DNA of 64,000 nucleotides from Ilyonectria destructans. Taxonomy: Eukaryota; Ascomycota; Sordariomycetes; Hypocreales; Nectriaceae. The stretch lies in assembly GCA_020740775.1 (NCBI GenBank), contig JAHEWK010000001.1:310001-374000 (forward strand), written 5' to 3'. Positions within the stretch are counted from its first letter, which is position 1, and each line of letters starts with the position of its first letter. Under the pieces are notes generated by a model. It saw nothing but the letters and a program-made list of their open reading frames with translations, had not been told where the DNA came from and searched no databases. Both the position numbers and the translations under genes were made by a program. This document shows, piece after piece, positions 44,009 through 54,850 of this stretch.

Positions 44009-44581
44009 CTCGGCCAATACATACCACCGGTTCAATGTATACCCACATAAAGCCTCGTAGAAATTCGGCATGACATCGAGCAGCTGAAAGCCCCACTCAC
44101 CAAACGGTTGACGACATCCAAGTAGCGGAGAGGCTAACGGGAGCCTCGGGATTTAATGTCACCTTTAGTATTCAAGCCATAAGCCCACGCCGGCCGTCGC
44201 CGAACTCAATTGACGTATTGAAGCGCGATTGTAGCGAGGGCGTTGAAGCATATTCAGGGCTAGTCTTTTTCCGGCGTTGGTCAGGTCCCCGAGCATCGCC
44301 ACATTGAGGAGCTGGAGTAAACTCTAGAGCGCCAAGCGCAGTTAGCCGAAAGACAGTGACGAGGCATGACGCAAGCGTATTGACGGGCGCGACCGTGAAT
44401 AGGTATATAGCCTACCGTTCTTTCCTCTTGATGAAACATTACCGATTAGCCTAACAACTATTACATCCATCAATTGTATCTTTGACGAAACCAACCATAC
44501 TCACAGAACGTCAATAAGCTGAACATACCACACGTTCAAAGCGTATCAATACAACTACGACCAAAAAGACAAGCCGAGAAC
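44009..44581. other. intergenic, promoter of the small Gly/Met-rich gene
   Basis: A TATA-like GTATATAGCC occurs near 44402, about 180 bp before the next ATG, followed by a C/A-rich leader. No gene otherwise. Confidence 0.45.
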
Positions 44582-44776
44582 ATGTGCTTCCCGCCACGAC
44601 GTCACCACGTCGTACACCATGGTCCTGTCATGGGTCCGAGACCTGTAAGGGTAACACACGTCCATCACGGAGGAGGAATGGGCCCCATGGGCGGTCCCAG
44701 AATGGGTGGCCCTCGAGTCGTTGTGATGGGTGGAGGGCGCCGCATGGGTGGTGGCATGGGTGGGCGCCGTCGTTGA
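44582..44776 (+). CDS. small Gly/Met/Arg/His-rich protein, 64 residues
   Basis: Starts MCFPPRRHHVVHHGPVMGPR and continues as repeated G-G-x-x-M-G-G and GGP-R units, ending GGRRR. It has no signal peptide or membrane segment and is strongly basic, so nucleic-acid or membrane-surface binding is possible but not shown. Low-complexity composition can arise by chance from a GGN-rich sequence, but the ATG context, the TATA-like element upstream and the dense, biased composition without stop make a real gene plausible. I recall similar small fungal proteins with an N-terminal MCF-x-R-R-HHVVHHGP pattern, without known function. Confidence 0.5.
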   Translation: MCFPPRRHHVVHHGPVMGPRPVRVTHVHHGGGMGPMGGPRMGGPRVVVMGGGRRMGGGMGGRRR

Positions 44777-45563
44777 TGAGAGGGTTTTCGCCATGCGCAT
44801 TTCGAAAGAATTAGCCCAATGAATAGGACTTACTATCCGTCGAGAGCGAGCAAAGGTGTTCGACAGGATTTACTCCTCGAACTTAGAGAACATCAATGGT
44901 GCTTTTCGGAGATGCAAGGGCTCCCTGAACGGACACAAAGTGATTCGCAGAAGTGCACTGCATATTTCAGCAAAATTGGTTGGGGAATGAAAACATCCAA
45001 AATCCACTACTTCATTGGACATTTTAAATCAAATGAAACTATTAATGAATTAAATTCTCACGATCTCGATCGTCAACGTCCTTTCCATTGTTCAGCATCT
45101 AACAATAGTTTTACCAATGGCACTCAAGGCGCTTAATGTGACCCATGGACTTCTCACTTGCTAAAGGTACCACCAACTGAGCAAATCATTCCGTGTCTCT
45201 CTCAAATAGCAGCGGCCTTGCCGCATTCGGATCCATGCGTCTATTGTTCTAGTTCTCAGGCATAACAGCAATTAGGCCTGTCGTTACAACGCCTATAGAA
45301 ATGAAAATTGGCTCAAAGTAGCTTAAAAGGATGGCCTATCTCAGTATAGGTCAATAGACCTTTCTTCAGTTCCCTTTAGTAACATTTCGCTTGCACTCGC
45401 AATCGACTTGACTGTATTTGACGTCCCGCAAGAAATATTCAAGTTGTATTTTTCAACCAAGACTGGCTATGATAGTGTCCCGAATCAGATGACTGTTTCT
45501 TCACTAAGGTATGGCGCTTGATATACTACAATGCAAGGATTACGCGTCGTCCAGCCTCAACCC
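44777..45563. other. intergenic
   Basis: One open frame (44819-45136) lacks any recognisable feature and I do not call it. This is the 3' flank of the hydroxylase gene. Confidence 0.45.
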
Positions 45564-46625
45564 CTAGAATATCGGAAAATACACTCCGTTGTCCCAATCA
45601 ACATTCTCCGGCTTCGACTCAATTCGCTCGTGGCAAGTGCCAAAGATTTGATCCCACAGTCTGGTCTGCTTCCCATAGTTGTGGCTCTTCCTCCAACCCT
45701 TGCGGTGGTGTAGGTCGTGATCCTCAACGACGAGCTCGCAATTCAACATGCGAAGCAACCAGGTCAAGGTAGAGGGGGGAATAGCGTAGACGCGGAGACC
45801 GCTGTGGCCGAGGACCTCGGTGAAGGCGATGTACTGGTGGCAAATCCACCAGTCATAGAAGCCCAACGGGATACCAAGAGCGCGGAATGACATACAAGTC
45901 AAGAACGGGACACCGACCATGTCAAAGAACTCTTGTTCGTGGTCGGCATACGCTGCGAGAAGTGTGTTGGGGTGCTTTGTGAGGTGATGAGTGCGATGAT
46001 ACTTCCACAACCAATCGATATCGTGCATCGCGCGATGGTATACGTAGAACCAGAAGTCGAGAACGATGCCATACAGGCCAATCTGCAACCACAGCCAAGC
46101 CCACCAGTGCCAGTCTCCAAGAGCCGTGGCAGGGGACTGGTAGCTATTGTAGGAGATGTAGGTGGCCATGGCGATGCGGGATCCCGTCGTCTTCCAGAGC
46201 GCAGCAGCCACTTTATCCACGCCAACATCAGGTATGCCATCGCGCTCGTGGACGTCACCGTCAAGATAGCCAAGATCCTGGCCTGCTTTTCGGGCGCCCT
46301 TAACCTCCCGGATGACAACCACAGTAAAGGCGAAGAAGTAGAGAAAGAATACGGCGATAGGGTTCAGGCTTTCCTTGCCAGTGTACCAAAGCCATGCCTG
46401 GTGGATGGTGATGGGTATAAACGCGTGCATAAGAACCCAAGCGTGTCCTTGCCACTGAACGAAATAGGGTATCTTATCAGTCTTCGGATGCACGGGAACG
46501 TCCTTTCCAGGCGTGAGGGGGTATACGTTGAGCGCATCGATAAGCCGGTGGTTCAACCCCCATTCCGACCTGTCCCCAAGAGGCCAGGTAGATTTGATTG
46601 AATCTTTTGCGTTCAGTTTTGACAT
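45564..46625 (-). CDS. fatty acid hydroxylase / sterol desaturase superfamily protein
   Basis: ER-membrane di-iron oxygenase of 353 residues, single exon. The start is MSKLNAKDSIKSTWPLGDRS. Two membrane hairpins are visible (about residues 60-110 and 180-200). The histidine boxes are YHRAMHD (H-x-x-x-H), YHRTHHLTKH (H-x-x-H-H) and EDHDLHHRKGW (H-x-x-H-H), in the normal order and spacing. It would hydroxylate or desaturate a lipid, sterol or a hydrophobic metabolite; the substrate cannot be read. It is longer at the N terminus than ERG25/ERG3 proteins and resembles the divergent fungal hydroxylases often found near metabolite genes. Confidence 0.88.
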   Translation of the reverse strand: MSKLNAKDSIKSTWPLGDRSEWGLNHRLIDALNVYPLTPGKDVPVHPKTDKIPYFVQWQGHAWVLMHAFIPITIHQAWLWYTGKESLNPIAVFFLYFFAFTVVVIREVKGARKAGQDLGYLDGDVHERDGIPDVGVDKVAAALWKTTGSRIAMATYISYNSYQSPATALGDWHWWAWLWLQIGLYGIVLDFWFYVYHRAMHDIDWLWKYHRTHHLTKHPNTLLAAYADHEQEFFDMVGVPFLTCMSFRALGIPLGFYDWWICHQYIAFTEVLGHSGLRVYAIPPSTLTWLLRMLNCELVVEDHDLHHRKGWRKSHNYGKQTRLWDQIFGTCHERIESKPENVDWDNGVYFPIF

Positions 46626-48666
46626 TGTCGCCCAAGCTCGAGTCTTCTGTGGGCGGGTTGTAAATGATTTGTTGACTTTGTTCTTGTGGTGAATGTTATT
46701 CTCCGCGGGAGTGTTTTGACTGAGAGGTGTGAAGATAACTAAATATAATGAAGCGAGGCGTCGGTCAATAAATACACAACGTTAAACCTACAGTCATTTA
46801 TTATGTTGAATTTAGAGGAATTTCTTTACTCTAGATTTCGGTAGTCAGAAGCCGAGGCAACCCTTTCACGCCGGCATGTGGAAGAAGGGAGAGGTTTAGA
46901 AGAGGCCATCCTCACGCATAAGAGGACATCATTTTCAAGAGCAGTTCGCAACCTTAACCCTTTGCTGCCATCCTCTTACCAAGCCGAGCAAGTTGTGGAG
47001 CAGATAGTGCATGAAAATTGTTGAGAGACGTCATCAGATGATGAATCTCCCATCGTCACCCTTCCGAAGCTGCACAGGGGGATAGAGTGACTAGGCCGAT
47101 TGGCAACGGAGCACATCTTTGTTGGGTCTGCCACGGGATAAACCAGCGTTAGTTAAGGTCATAGATCGGAGCTACCATTCCCTTTTTGTGCGGACCTTGC
47201 GAGGGTCACCACCAATTTCACCCCGCCATGCGGGCTACGACAAGGATTATCAAGCGATCGTCATCAGGCTACAAATCAACTGGCTAGGCGATTTCGAGCC
47301 AGGCGCAACCAGGTTCTTTCAGTCCAAATAGGCATCTAAAAACCTGGGCAAGGCAGGTTTGGGCGTGGCAGCTATTACCGGCCACTATTCTGAAGCCTGA
47401 CATGGCCTTATTTTGATCCGACCACGATACCATCATATCACTTGGATCACATGCGCGATTTCATAGTCACTTTACCGAATAACGGTTCATGAGCAAGCCT
47501 GTCAATCGGATCATCGCAAGATATTCACAGGCAGCTGGCATGTGATGAAGAACACATGATAGTGCTATGCTACCAGTCAAATTTGGCTTCCCGAAGATGC
47601 GGCACCATCGTCCACGTGGCCGCCACCGGCTGTTGAGGGGTAGAACCGAGCATCAAGAAGGCGTATGCACATGACTCCTGTCTACAACGTAGCAGTCTTG
47701 CCCATCACTGGCTAGGGAGCCCTTTTCGCGGTCGGGACATCTTCGCTTAGACACTGACTATTGTAAAAGTAGATGGGGGTTGACACCTCGAACTTGAAGC
47801 GTCACAGCCATTCGACATTATGAGCTGGAGCCTGATTCCTTAGATGGTCACTCCTAAGTATCATATCTGAAAATAATTGTCAATGTCTCAGTGGGCAGTA
47901 GCATATTACTTACCTATCATAAGAAATACATTGAAGGTTTCCAATTCCATTTCCACACACTTCAGCGAGAAACACGAGATACACAAGCCGAGGCAGTGAG
48001 GAGTCAGTCCATTGATCCAGTCCTTTAGACTTGCCAACCTCAAGTATCTGTCCTGCAAATGTGATATATCGACATCAGACCCCTAATCCGGAGAGCAGAA
48101 AGATGCTGCTTGTCTGCACTGCGACTTTCGATCAACGAGCCATCAACTTCTCCCAGGCCACTTGCTTCAATCACCTACGTATTAATTTAGACACATGAGC
48201 ACAAAGAAGTGTCGTTGGCCGCCAGACCTTATGGCTGACGAGTTTGTATTCTAGAGTCGGATCTCCGGTGGCATTCATCACTTATGGAGTATCCAGTGAG
48301 CCATCCAGCGAACGATCGAACTCGCACCCTACAGAGCAAGCAGACCATCGAGAGAGCGGGCCTAAGTTACGCCATCTCCGAGAGTTCGGGCTCTCTCCAC
48401 GTTGATTCGCTGATTATCCCCTTAGACCAATAAGGGAAAATGTGAATTTGGCTCTTCATGTTAGCCCTGCGCTGACCAAGCACTGCATGAATCCTTGTAA
48501 CGGGGAACAGTATCGGGCTGAGTCTGGTGTTTGTCGGCTTCTGTCAGATTTGATGCTGTGCACGACAGCATAATGACCGGGTTTACGTAGCCCTCTGATA
48601 TACGAATATCCTGACCTTACTCAGTTACATCAAAAAACCCCTCACAGGAAACGAGGGGCTGGAGGC
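46626..48666. other. 2-kb gap, no gene recognised
   Basis: Promoter side of the hydroxylase gene, then unassigned sequence. Open frames are short (the longest about 70 codons) and without domains. A long decayed element cannot be excluded. Confidence 0.45.
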
Positions 48667-49354
48667 ATGCTGAATCAATACAATCATGGGATTCTAGATC
48701 CACACCCGATTGAACATTTATTTTTTGATCGAATATGCTGTCTCGGATATAACAGCTTCGAAACGCGCCAACGTCTAACTTCTGAATCAACGGCGGACTT
48801 CGATAAAGCTGTCCAGTTGGCTCGGGAGGCGCTCGAGAACAGCTCGGACGGCCGGTCAGACTGCGCCCCACTACTGAGTACTTTGGGCAGTCGGCTCAGT
48901 GACAGACATGCACGAATGGAACAGAGAGAAGATCTAGATGAGGCAATTAAGGTTGCCAAGGGGTCGTTGAAGCCACACAAGAAGACCGCCGTAATGGACT
49001 GGACTATTGAGCATCAGATAATCACGCGCTGGGTCAACTTCAGACCTCGAAAGAGCTATTGAAATTGCCCGAGATATTGTCAAAACCACTCCAGAAAATC
49101 GCCCAGATCGGGTTGCATATCTGTATAACCTTGATGCCCGACTCGGTAAGAGATACTGGGTGACTAGACCGGACCTTAGTATCCGACTTGGTGACAGATT
49201 CTCATACACAGCGGAGATCACGGACCTGGAAGAGGCGACTCAACTGGCTTGCAAAGCAGTAGAGGCCACGCCAAAATACCCTCTGGATCACATCTTTCAT
49301 GTGAACAACCTCAGCTCTCTACTAAGCGACAAGTATTCATGTACTAGAGTATAG
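48667..49354 (+). pseudogene. fragment of a second TPR (CHAT-type) protein
   Basis: TPR-like units of the same style as the CHAT protein are readable: ADFDKAVQLAREALENS, EDLDEAIKVAKGSLK, SDLERAIEIARDIVKTTPEN and TDLEEATQLACKAVEATPK. A frame change occurs at about 49025-49030, where RWVNFRPRKSY replaces the continuing SDLERAIE unit. It ends in a stop at 49354 with no CHAT domain downstream. Only about four units remain. This is a broken relative, on the opposite strand and 18 kb from the intact gene. Confidence 0.75.
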
Positions 49355-49510
49355 ATACAAGAGACAGTATAGTAAAAGGACCAGTCCTGTCACGGCCCGT
49401 GTTGAGACCAGGATGTCATAACCGGCAGTAACGGCCCCATTTTTCAGGACAAGGTACAGGCTTATCCTGACCTATATTGCTCACCTCGACGTCCTAATCA
49501 CACTAGATTA

Positions 49511-49663
49511 CCGGATAGTCTCAATAAATTCGCCAGGCCTAGCGCACCATAATTAGAGCCATACCCCACTCCAGAGCCTTCGTCCGTTGTCGTTCCTCTT
49601 TCTGGTAGGCCTGATCACGCACTAATGCACGCTAGGCCTGGCGAATTTATTGAGACTATACGG
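49511..49663. mobile_element. 153-bp MITE with 34-bp terminal inverted repeats and TA flanks
   Basis: Left arm 49511-49544 and right arm 49630-49663 are inverted copies with one mismatch. The arms begin CCGGATAGTCTC and CCGTATAGTCTC. TA lies directly outside both ends (49509-49510 and 49664-49665), as in Tc1/mariner insertions. The 85-bp interior encodes nothing. It sits about 155 bp after the TPR relic. Confidence 0.88.
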
Positions 49664-50099
49664 TATATACCTCACGTCCAAGCCTACCCTATACCCCCGT
49701 AGGATAAGCCGGATCGTCACAAGTCCCGCTTTAAAGTGGATATATAATTCTAAAGCTTTTCCACATCAATACAACAAACAAGTCAACACTTGTACTCAAT
49801 CAGAAACATCAGTAGGATATAATAGAACGTTGTGATTCGCGAATGCATTGATTGGAAAAATGTACATTGGAAATGTCATCCAAACGTCACTGTCTTGAAA
49901 AGGACAATCACATGTGTCAGCCGGGATTCGGGCGATGCAACCGCCGATATCTCCGCCTATCAACAATTTGTCATGTCCTCCGGTCGGCACCCGGTGATTC
50001 CCCGAAGGCCGAACTCGAACGATTGCGTCAATATAAGTTAAGAGCAGCTCAGCTGCTGTTTTCCGCGTAAATCCCTGTATTCCTCCAGTATCTACAACC
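49664..50099. other. intergenic, promoter of the SDR gene
   Basis: No gene. A ten-base match, GGCTTATCCT near 49461 and AGGATAAGCC near 49700, brackets the MITE in inverted orientation and may mark an older host element. Confidence 0.4.
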
Positions 50100-51159
50100 A
50101 TGGTCGCTCTCTCCATCATCAAAGAATCCAACGCCAAGGCCTTGCCGGCGGCCCTTCCCTCGGGGCTCGTGGCCGTCTTCATCGGCGCAACATCTGGCAT
50201 CGGCAAGGCGACGCTCGAGCAATTCGTCGTTGCTACAAAAGATAAATCGCCGCGCGTGTACATCACGGGCCGCAGCACCGAAGCTGCCCTGCCGCTGTTG
50301 GCAGAGCTGCGACAATCCAACCCGTCTGCATCGCTGGAGTTTATCGAGCAAGATGTCTCCCTCGTCCGTAACGTGGACGCTGCCGTCAGTCAGATCAAGC
50401 AAAACGAGACCAAGCTCGACCTGCTCTTTATCACAGTAGGATTTATTAGTTTTCAGGGAAGAATAGGTAAGTTCAAATCCGAAAAAGGCTGTCTCCAAAT
50501 ACTCATCGCGCGCTGTTCCAGAGACAACCGAAGGACTCGAGCCTTCCATGACGACCCGCTACTACAGTCGCGCACGAGCAATCCAGCTTCTCCTGCCGCT
50601 CCTTAACAAGTCGGAAAACCCTCATGTGGCCAACGTCCTCGCAGGTGGACTGGAGGCGCCCCTGCTGGAGGACGACTTGGATCTCGTCAAGCCGGGGAAC
50701 TTCTCCATCACTAGCTCTTCGCAGCACAGCGCAACAATGCTCACCCTGATTCTGGAGAAGTGGGCTGCGGAGAACCCCAACATCAGCTTCGTTCACCAGT
50801 TCCCGGGGACGGTAGCTACGCCCCTGTTCACGCGCGGTTCCAGCGGAGTTACCGGCTTCCTGCTGCGATGGGTCGTGTCGCCTATCATTTGTACCTTTTT
50901 TGCGGCGAGCCCGGAAGATGCGGGCGCGAGGTCTCTCTTCCATGCCACCAATGCCCGTTATACTGTCACGGCACGTGAAAGTCGCTCTGTCCCGATTCCG
51001 GAAGGACTTGAGAGAGCGAAACAGTCTGGCGGCGGAGTCTTTTTAGTATCTGATAAGAGCGAATCGGCGGATAGTGAGAAAGTGTTGGCGGACCAGAGGA
51101 GGTTGACTGAGAAGGTTTGGGAACATACCCAGCAGATATTCGCGAGGGTTACGCAATAA
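50100..51159 (+). CDS. short-chain dehydrogenase/reductase lacking the canonical YxxxK
   Basis: Rossmann-fold protein of about 330 residues starting MVALSIIKESNAKALPAALP at 50100. The cofactor motif is IGATSGIGKATLEQF. One intron (about 50467-50519) joins ISFQGRI to ETTEGLEPSMTTRYYSRARA. Where classical SDRs have S then Y-x-x-x-K, this one reads FSITSSSQHSATMLTLILEK, so Tyr is replaced. I recall a fungal SDR subgroup like this near polyketide genes; whether it is catalytic is uncertain. The C terminus includes FVHQFPGTVATPLF. The gene is intact. The next genes are the ceramide synthase and a zinc-cluster factor. Confidence 0.85.
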
Positions 51160-51899
51160 AGTGCGAAGAAAGTATCGGTACACAGATAGGATAGATTGAA
51201 TGATAGGATAGACTATAAGGAGTACGTTCTAATAGTAGATTACTTAAGTTAATATTACACACACTAGCTTACTGCTTGAGTTTATTAGATGGAATCTTTA
51301 TTATCTCTACTCTGTAATAGATTTCCTGCTACAAACTCCTAATCTGTATACTTAGCTATTTATATTAATAACATCTTAATTAACCTAATAATATTCTAAT
51401 TGATTTTCTCTAAAGCTATATTGGAAAAACTAAAAGAAAAACTAAAGGAAACTAACGTTTATAAATATAGTATAATATTTATAATAAATAAGTAACTTAT
51501 AACTTACTCTTAAGTATACTGTTAACTTTATCTTTATCGCTCTTATTTATAGTATTGCCTTTATAAGCTTCAGCTTTATTCTGGCTGTCAACTAGCTGTG
51601 GTTTATTTGAGGTTAACCTTCAGCTCCCCCAAGGTATGGCTGTAAGCTGGCTTTGATTTGAAGATTTATCGTCGCTGCATGCTGCAGGATATTAACTCTC
51701 GCCTTGTCTGGCATATGACAGAAGCTTGGCGTTGCTGAGATTGGATTTTGAGCGCAAACGCCATGCAATTTCTATCTTGCATTGTGGCAAGCGCTTGAGA
51801 GAGGTTGATGAAGGTGATTGTAAGGGGAAACAATCTTACCTGGAGGCATTTCGGGAACCTATGAACAGCGCAACTTTAGAATCTTGCGCTGCCTCCCCT
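51160..51899. other. AT-rich block and unassigned sequence
   Basis: 51180-51560 is strongly AT-rich with no coding frame, the pattern expected of a RIP-degraded repeat or an AT isochore. 51600-51899 is of mixed composition with no domain. Confidence 0.6.
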
Positions 51900-52450
51900 C
51901 GGGGACCTGTATATTAGTTGCTTGTTTACGGAGGGTCAGCCTCCCGGGACCCCGTCTAAAAACGACAAAAGGATAGGTGAATTCAAGCAGGATGTTTGCT
52001 CGTTCCTGGCTCCTGAAGTTCGGGGTTATGCCCCACCCGGCCCTACGCTAGGAGACCGGTCACCTCTCTTCACGCTCTTAAACCGGGCGGAGATTTTCAA
52101 AGGCCAACAGAGAACCAGTCCTCTGGGGAGGGTGGCGGGCGCACACCCCACACCGGACCGTGGTGCACTCCCTCTTTAGGAAAGACAGAAGAGGAAGGAG
52201 AACGCGGTTAAGAAATACTAGAATCTACATATTGGGACACTACCGCTCTCCCACCCGTATTCAGAGCAGATAAAGCCCTCGGCGGGTGCTAAAAGGAAAT
52301 TAGACGCGCAGCGCGGAAATCAAGAACCGGGTGAATTAGTCAACCGACGGCTCCGTTGGAAATCACCAGCACCACAAGAGTTCGGACACCCGCGGGACCC
52401 CGCGTCGCATCACTGTCAGGGGTTCTAGGTCCACTCATAGCGAGTCTGAG
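51900..52450. other. GC-richer block of unknown origin
   Basis: Sharp change of base composition from the AT-rich block. It contains short open frames such as AGAKRKLDAQRGNQEPGELV near 52288 without recognised homology. It could be a fragment of a non-LTR element leader, which is not proven. Confidence 0.35.
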
Positions 52451-52799
52451 CATGTAATGACCATGCTTACGCGACAATGTCTTTTTTGTCCGGGAACATG
52501 CAGCAAGAAATATCAACAGGCAGTCCACTTTATTCAGGCCAAACTACAACCTACTCATTCCAGTTATTATATTCAGTTTATGGATATTCTCCACTATACC
52601 AGGACCAGAGAAATTCGGTCATTGTCAGCCGTGGAACCCTGTCCGCCCATCAAATCAGAGCCCTTTCGTCAGTTGTATAACTATCCATCACGTGTACTTG
52701 CACCTCCCCTACGACCTCTTACAGTCTTCACCACTCGGATTCGGATTGACGTTCCCCCTCTCGAATCATCGAACTCTTCTCGTCTCCCCTTCCCCAACC

Positions 52800-54185
52800 A
52801 TGGCGGGCCCCGTAGACTCGGAACGTTTCCCTCTCTTCAACACCTCTGCGACACACTTCGACACCCAAGTCCCTGCGCCTACTACCACTTCCAGAGACGC
52901 CCGCCGTCGCCGAAAATCCAGCGCCTTTGGCCAGGACATCCGCGTCGGCGATACGGGAGCCCCGGCCATGGTCACATCCCGACTGAGCCTCTCCACCGTC
53001 GACCACAAAGACTCGAGTCCCAGCCCACGCGCGACCGCTGCCTCTGCCTCTGCCGCTGCTGTCCCCGGCAAACGCATCTTCAAACGCCGCCGCACCCGGG
53101 GCGTCCTCTCCCGCATTCGTCACACCATGATCGAGCGCACCTATGTCCTCCCCGCCGTTATCATCACCATCTTCGGCCTCATCTACGCCCTAAACCCGAC
53201 TCCTTCCAACCCCGTCCATTACTTCATCTTCCTCGCCTATCGCCTCGATCCCGGCTCCGATGACCCCCTCGCTGAACCGGCCGGCGGGCCCGTCACCTAC
53301 GCCAAGGGCGGCTGGGACGTTGCCTTCGTCTCGTTCTACATCGTCGTGCTATCCTTCACTCGCGAGTTCATCACGCAGGAGATCCTGCAGCCCCTGGCCC
53401 GCCGCGGCGGCATTAAGCAGCGCGCCAAGCAGGCCCGTTTCATGGAACAGATGTACACCGCCGTCTACTTCTTCTTCCTGGGCCCTGCCGGCCTGTGCGT
53501 CATGAAGTCCACCCCCGTCTGGTATTACAACACGGCCGGCATGTATAAGAATTTTCCCCACCGCACCCACGAGGCCGGCTTCAAGTTCTACTACCTCTTC
53601 CAGACCGCGTACTGGGCTCAGCAGGCCATTGTGCTGGTTCTCGGCATGGAGAAGCGCCGCAAAGACTTCAAGGAACTCGTCCTGCACCACATCTGCACCA
53701 TGTCGCTTATTGTACTGAGCTATCGCTTCCACTTCACCTATATTGGTCTTGCCGTCTACAACTCGCACGACATCAGCGACTTCTTTCTTGCTACCTCAAA
53801 GTCTCTGAAATATATCGATTGGCCCTGGGTCGACTACTACTTCGTCCTCTTTATCGGCGTCTGGACTTATTGTCGCCACTTCCTCAACTTCACCATCATC
53901 TGGTCCGTCCTCACCGAGTTCAAGACAGTTGGCCCCTTCGAGCTCGACTGGGCCGCCCAGCAGTACAAGTGTTGGATCGCTCAGTACATCGCCTTTGCCC
54001 TGTTGGCGTCGCTCCAGGCCCTCAACCTCATCTGGCTGTACTACATCCTGCGCATTGCCTACCGCTTTATAGCAGGCAAGACCCTAGAAGATGACCGCAG
54101 CGAGGTCGAAGATAATGACGAGGAGGAACCGGCGGAGAAGCCCGCCCAGCTTAAGGCCAAGGCCAACGGACACACCATAAACTGA
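52800..54185 (+). CDS. ceramide synthase (LAG1/LAC1 type, TLC domain)
   Basis: ER multi-pass acyltransferase that joins a fatty acyl-CoA to a sphingoid base. Start ATG 52800 (MAGPVDSERFPLFNTSATH). A hydrophilic N terminus of about 110 residues rich in Ser and Arg precedes the first helix (YVLPAVIITIFGLIYALNP). The TLC domain runs from about residue 205 to 440. The Lag1 motif is clear: ELVLHHICTMSLIVLSYRFH and YIGLAVYNSHDISDFFLATS, with the essential HH. There are about seven membrane segments and an acidic tail (EDDRSEVEDNDEEEPAEK). It is intact in one exon, with strong C-ending codon bias unlike its neighbours, which points to a well-expressed gene. It may be the housekeeping enzyme. Copies in fumonisin-type clusters (FUM17/FUM18) protect producers, but no sphinganine-analogue synthase is visible here. 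Confidence 0.9.
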   Translation: MAGPVDSERFPLFNTSATHFDTQVPAPTTTSRDARRRRKSSAFGQDIRVGDTGAPAMVTSRLSLSTVDHKDSSPSPRATAASASAAAVPGKRIFKRRRTRGVLSRIRHTMIERTYVLPAVIITIFGLIYALNPTPSNPVHYFIFLAYRLDPGSDDPLAEPAGGPVTYAKGGWDVAFVSFYIVVLSFTREFITQEILQPLARRGGIKQRAKQARFMEQMYTAVYFFFLGPAGLCVMKSTPVWYYNTAGMYKNFPHRTHEAGFKFYYLFQTAYWAQQAIVLVLGMEKRRKDFKELVLHHICTMSLIVLSYRFHFTYIGLAVYNSHDISDFFLATSKSLKYIDWPWVDYYFVLFIGVWTYCRHFLNFTIIWSVLTEFKTVGPFELDWAAQQYKCWIAQYIAFALLASLQALNLIWLYYILRIAYRFIAGKTLEDDRSEVEDNDEEEPAEKPAQLKAKANGHTIN

Positions 54186-54850
54186 CACCGCAACGGTACC
54201 GTCGTCAAGGCCACTGCCGATCCGAGATATTTCCAGAATTTCATAAAAGAATTAAGCATATCGATATGGCCTATTGTTTTATAGAGTCATGCTATTCGCA
54301 CAGCCCCGTTTTGCTCTAATATACTACTTAATCAAAATAACTAATTGAAAACTCTAAATATATATAAATTCTTTAATTCTCTATTAAATAATATTCTATT
54401 TATATTTATATTATTAAAACTATTTATAATCTGAAAAGTTCAAAAGAAGACTTTTTTTAATAGAGATAGCCTTAATTTAGTTAGCCATAGAGTAATAGAG
54501 TATAATACTGTTAAGTGCGATTTAAAACTCTATTAATATATTAAACTGATATGCGCGTTAAGGTTATCTCGTAACAAAGTATCCTGAGGCGTGAAACTTG
54601 CGATTGGTTATTTTCGCGGTACCCGTGAAATTTTAAATTCGCGGGTACGGCAAAGCTATGGCTTTCCAATATAAGACTATTGATACAACCTGAGTGCAAT
54701 CTCCTAGACTGTAAGACTGAGTATTACGACTCGAGATATGCGACGGATTAATCAACCGAGTTGGATTTGACAACTTTTCAAAGACGCAACGAAAAAGCGG
54801 GCTTCATTACGCGGTGGCACATCTCTCAAACACCCGACTCGGAAGTGCCC
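54186..54850. other. AT-rich convergent spacer
   Basis: 54280-54560 is strongly AT-rich. No gene. It mirrors the AT-rich block on the other side of the ceramide synthase gene. Confidence 0.6.

Noticed and set aside
44819..45136. 105-codon frame downstream of the small Gly-rich gene
   Set aside because: No recognisable feature, AT-rich second half, no support beyond being open.
46626..48600. Possible gene in the 2-kb gap
   Set aside because: Only frames up to about 70 codons without recognised motif or splice pattern.
49354..49510. A full-length second CHAT gene
   Set aside because: After the last TPR unit there is a stop, then non-coding DNA and the MITE; no His or Cys CHAT motif follows.
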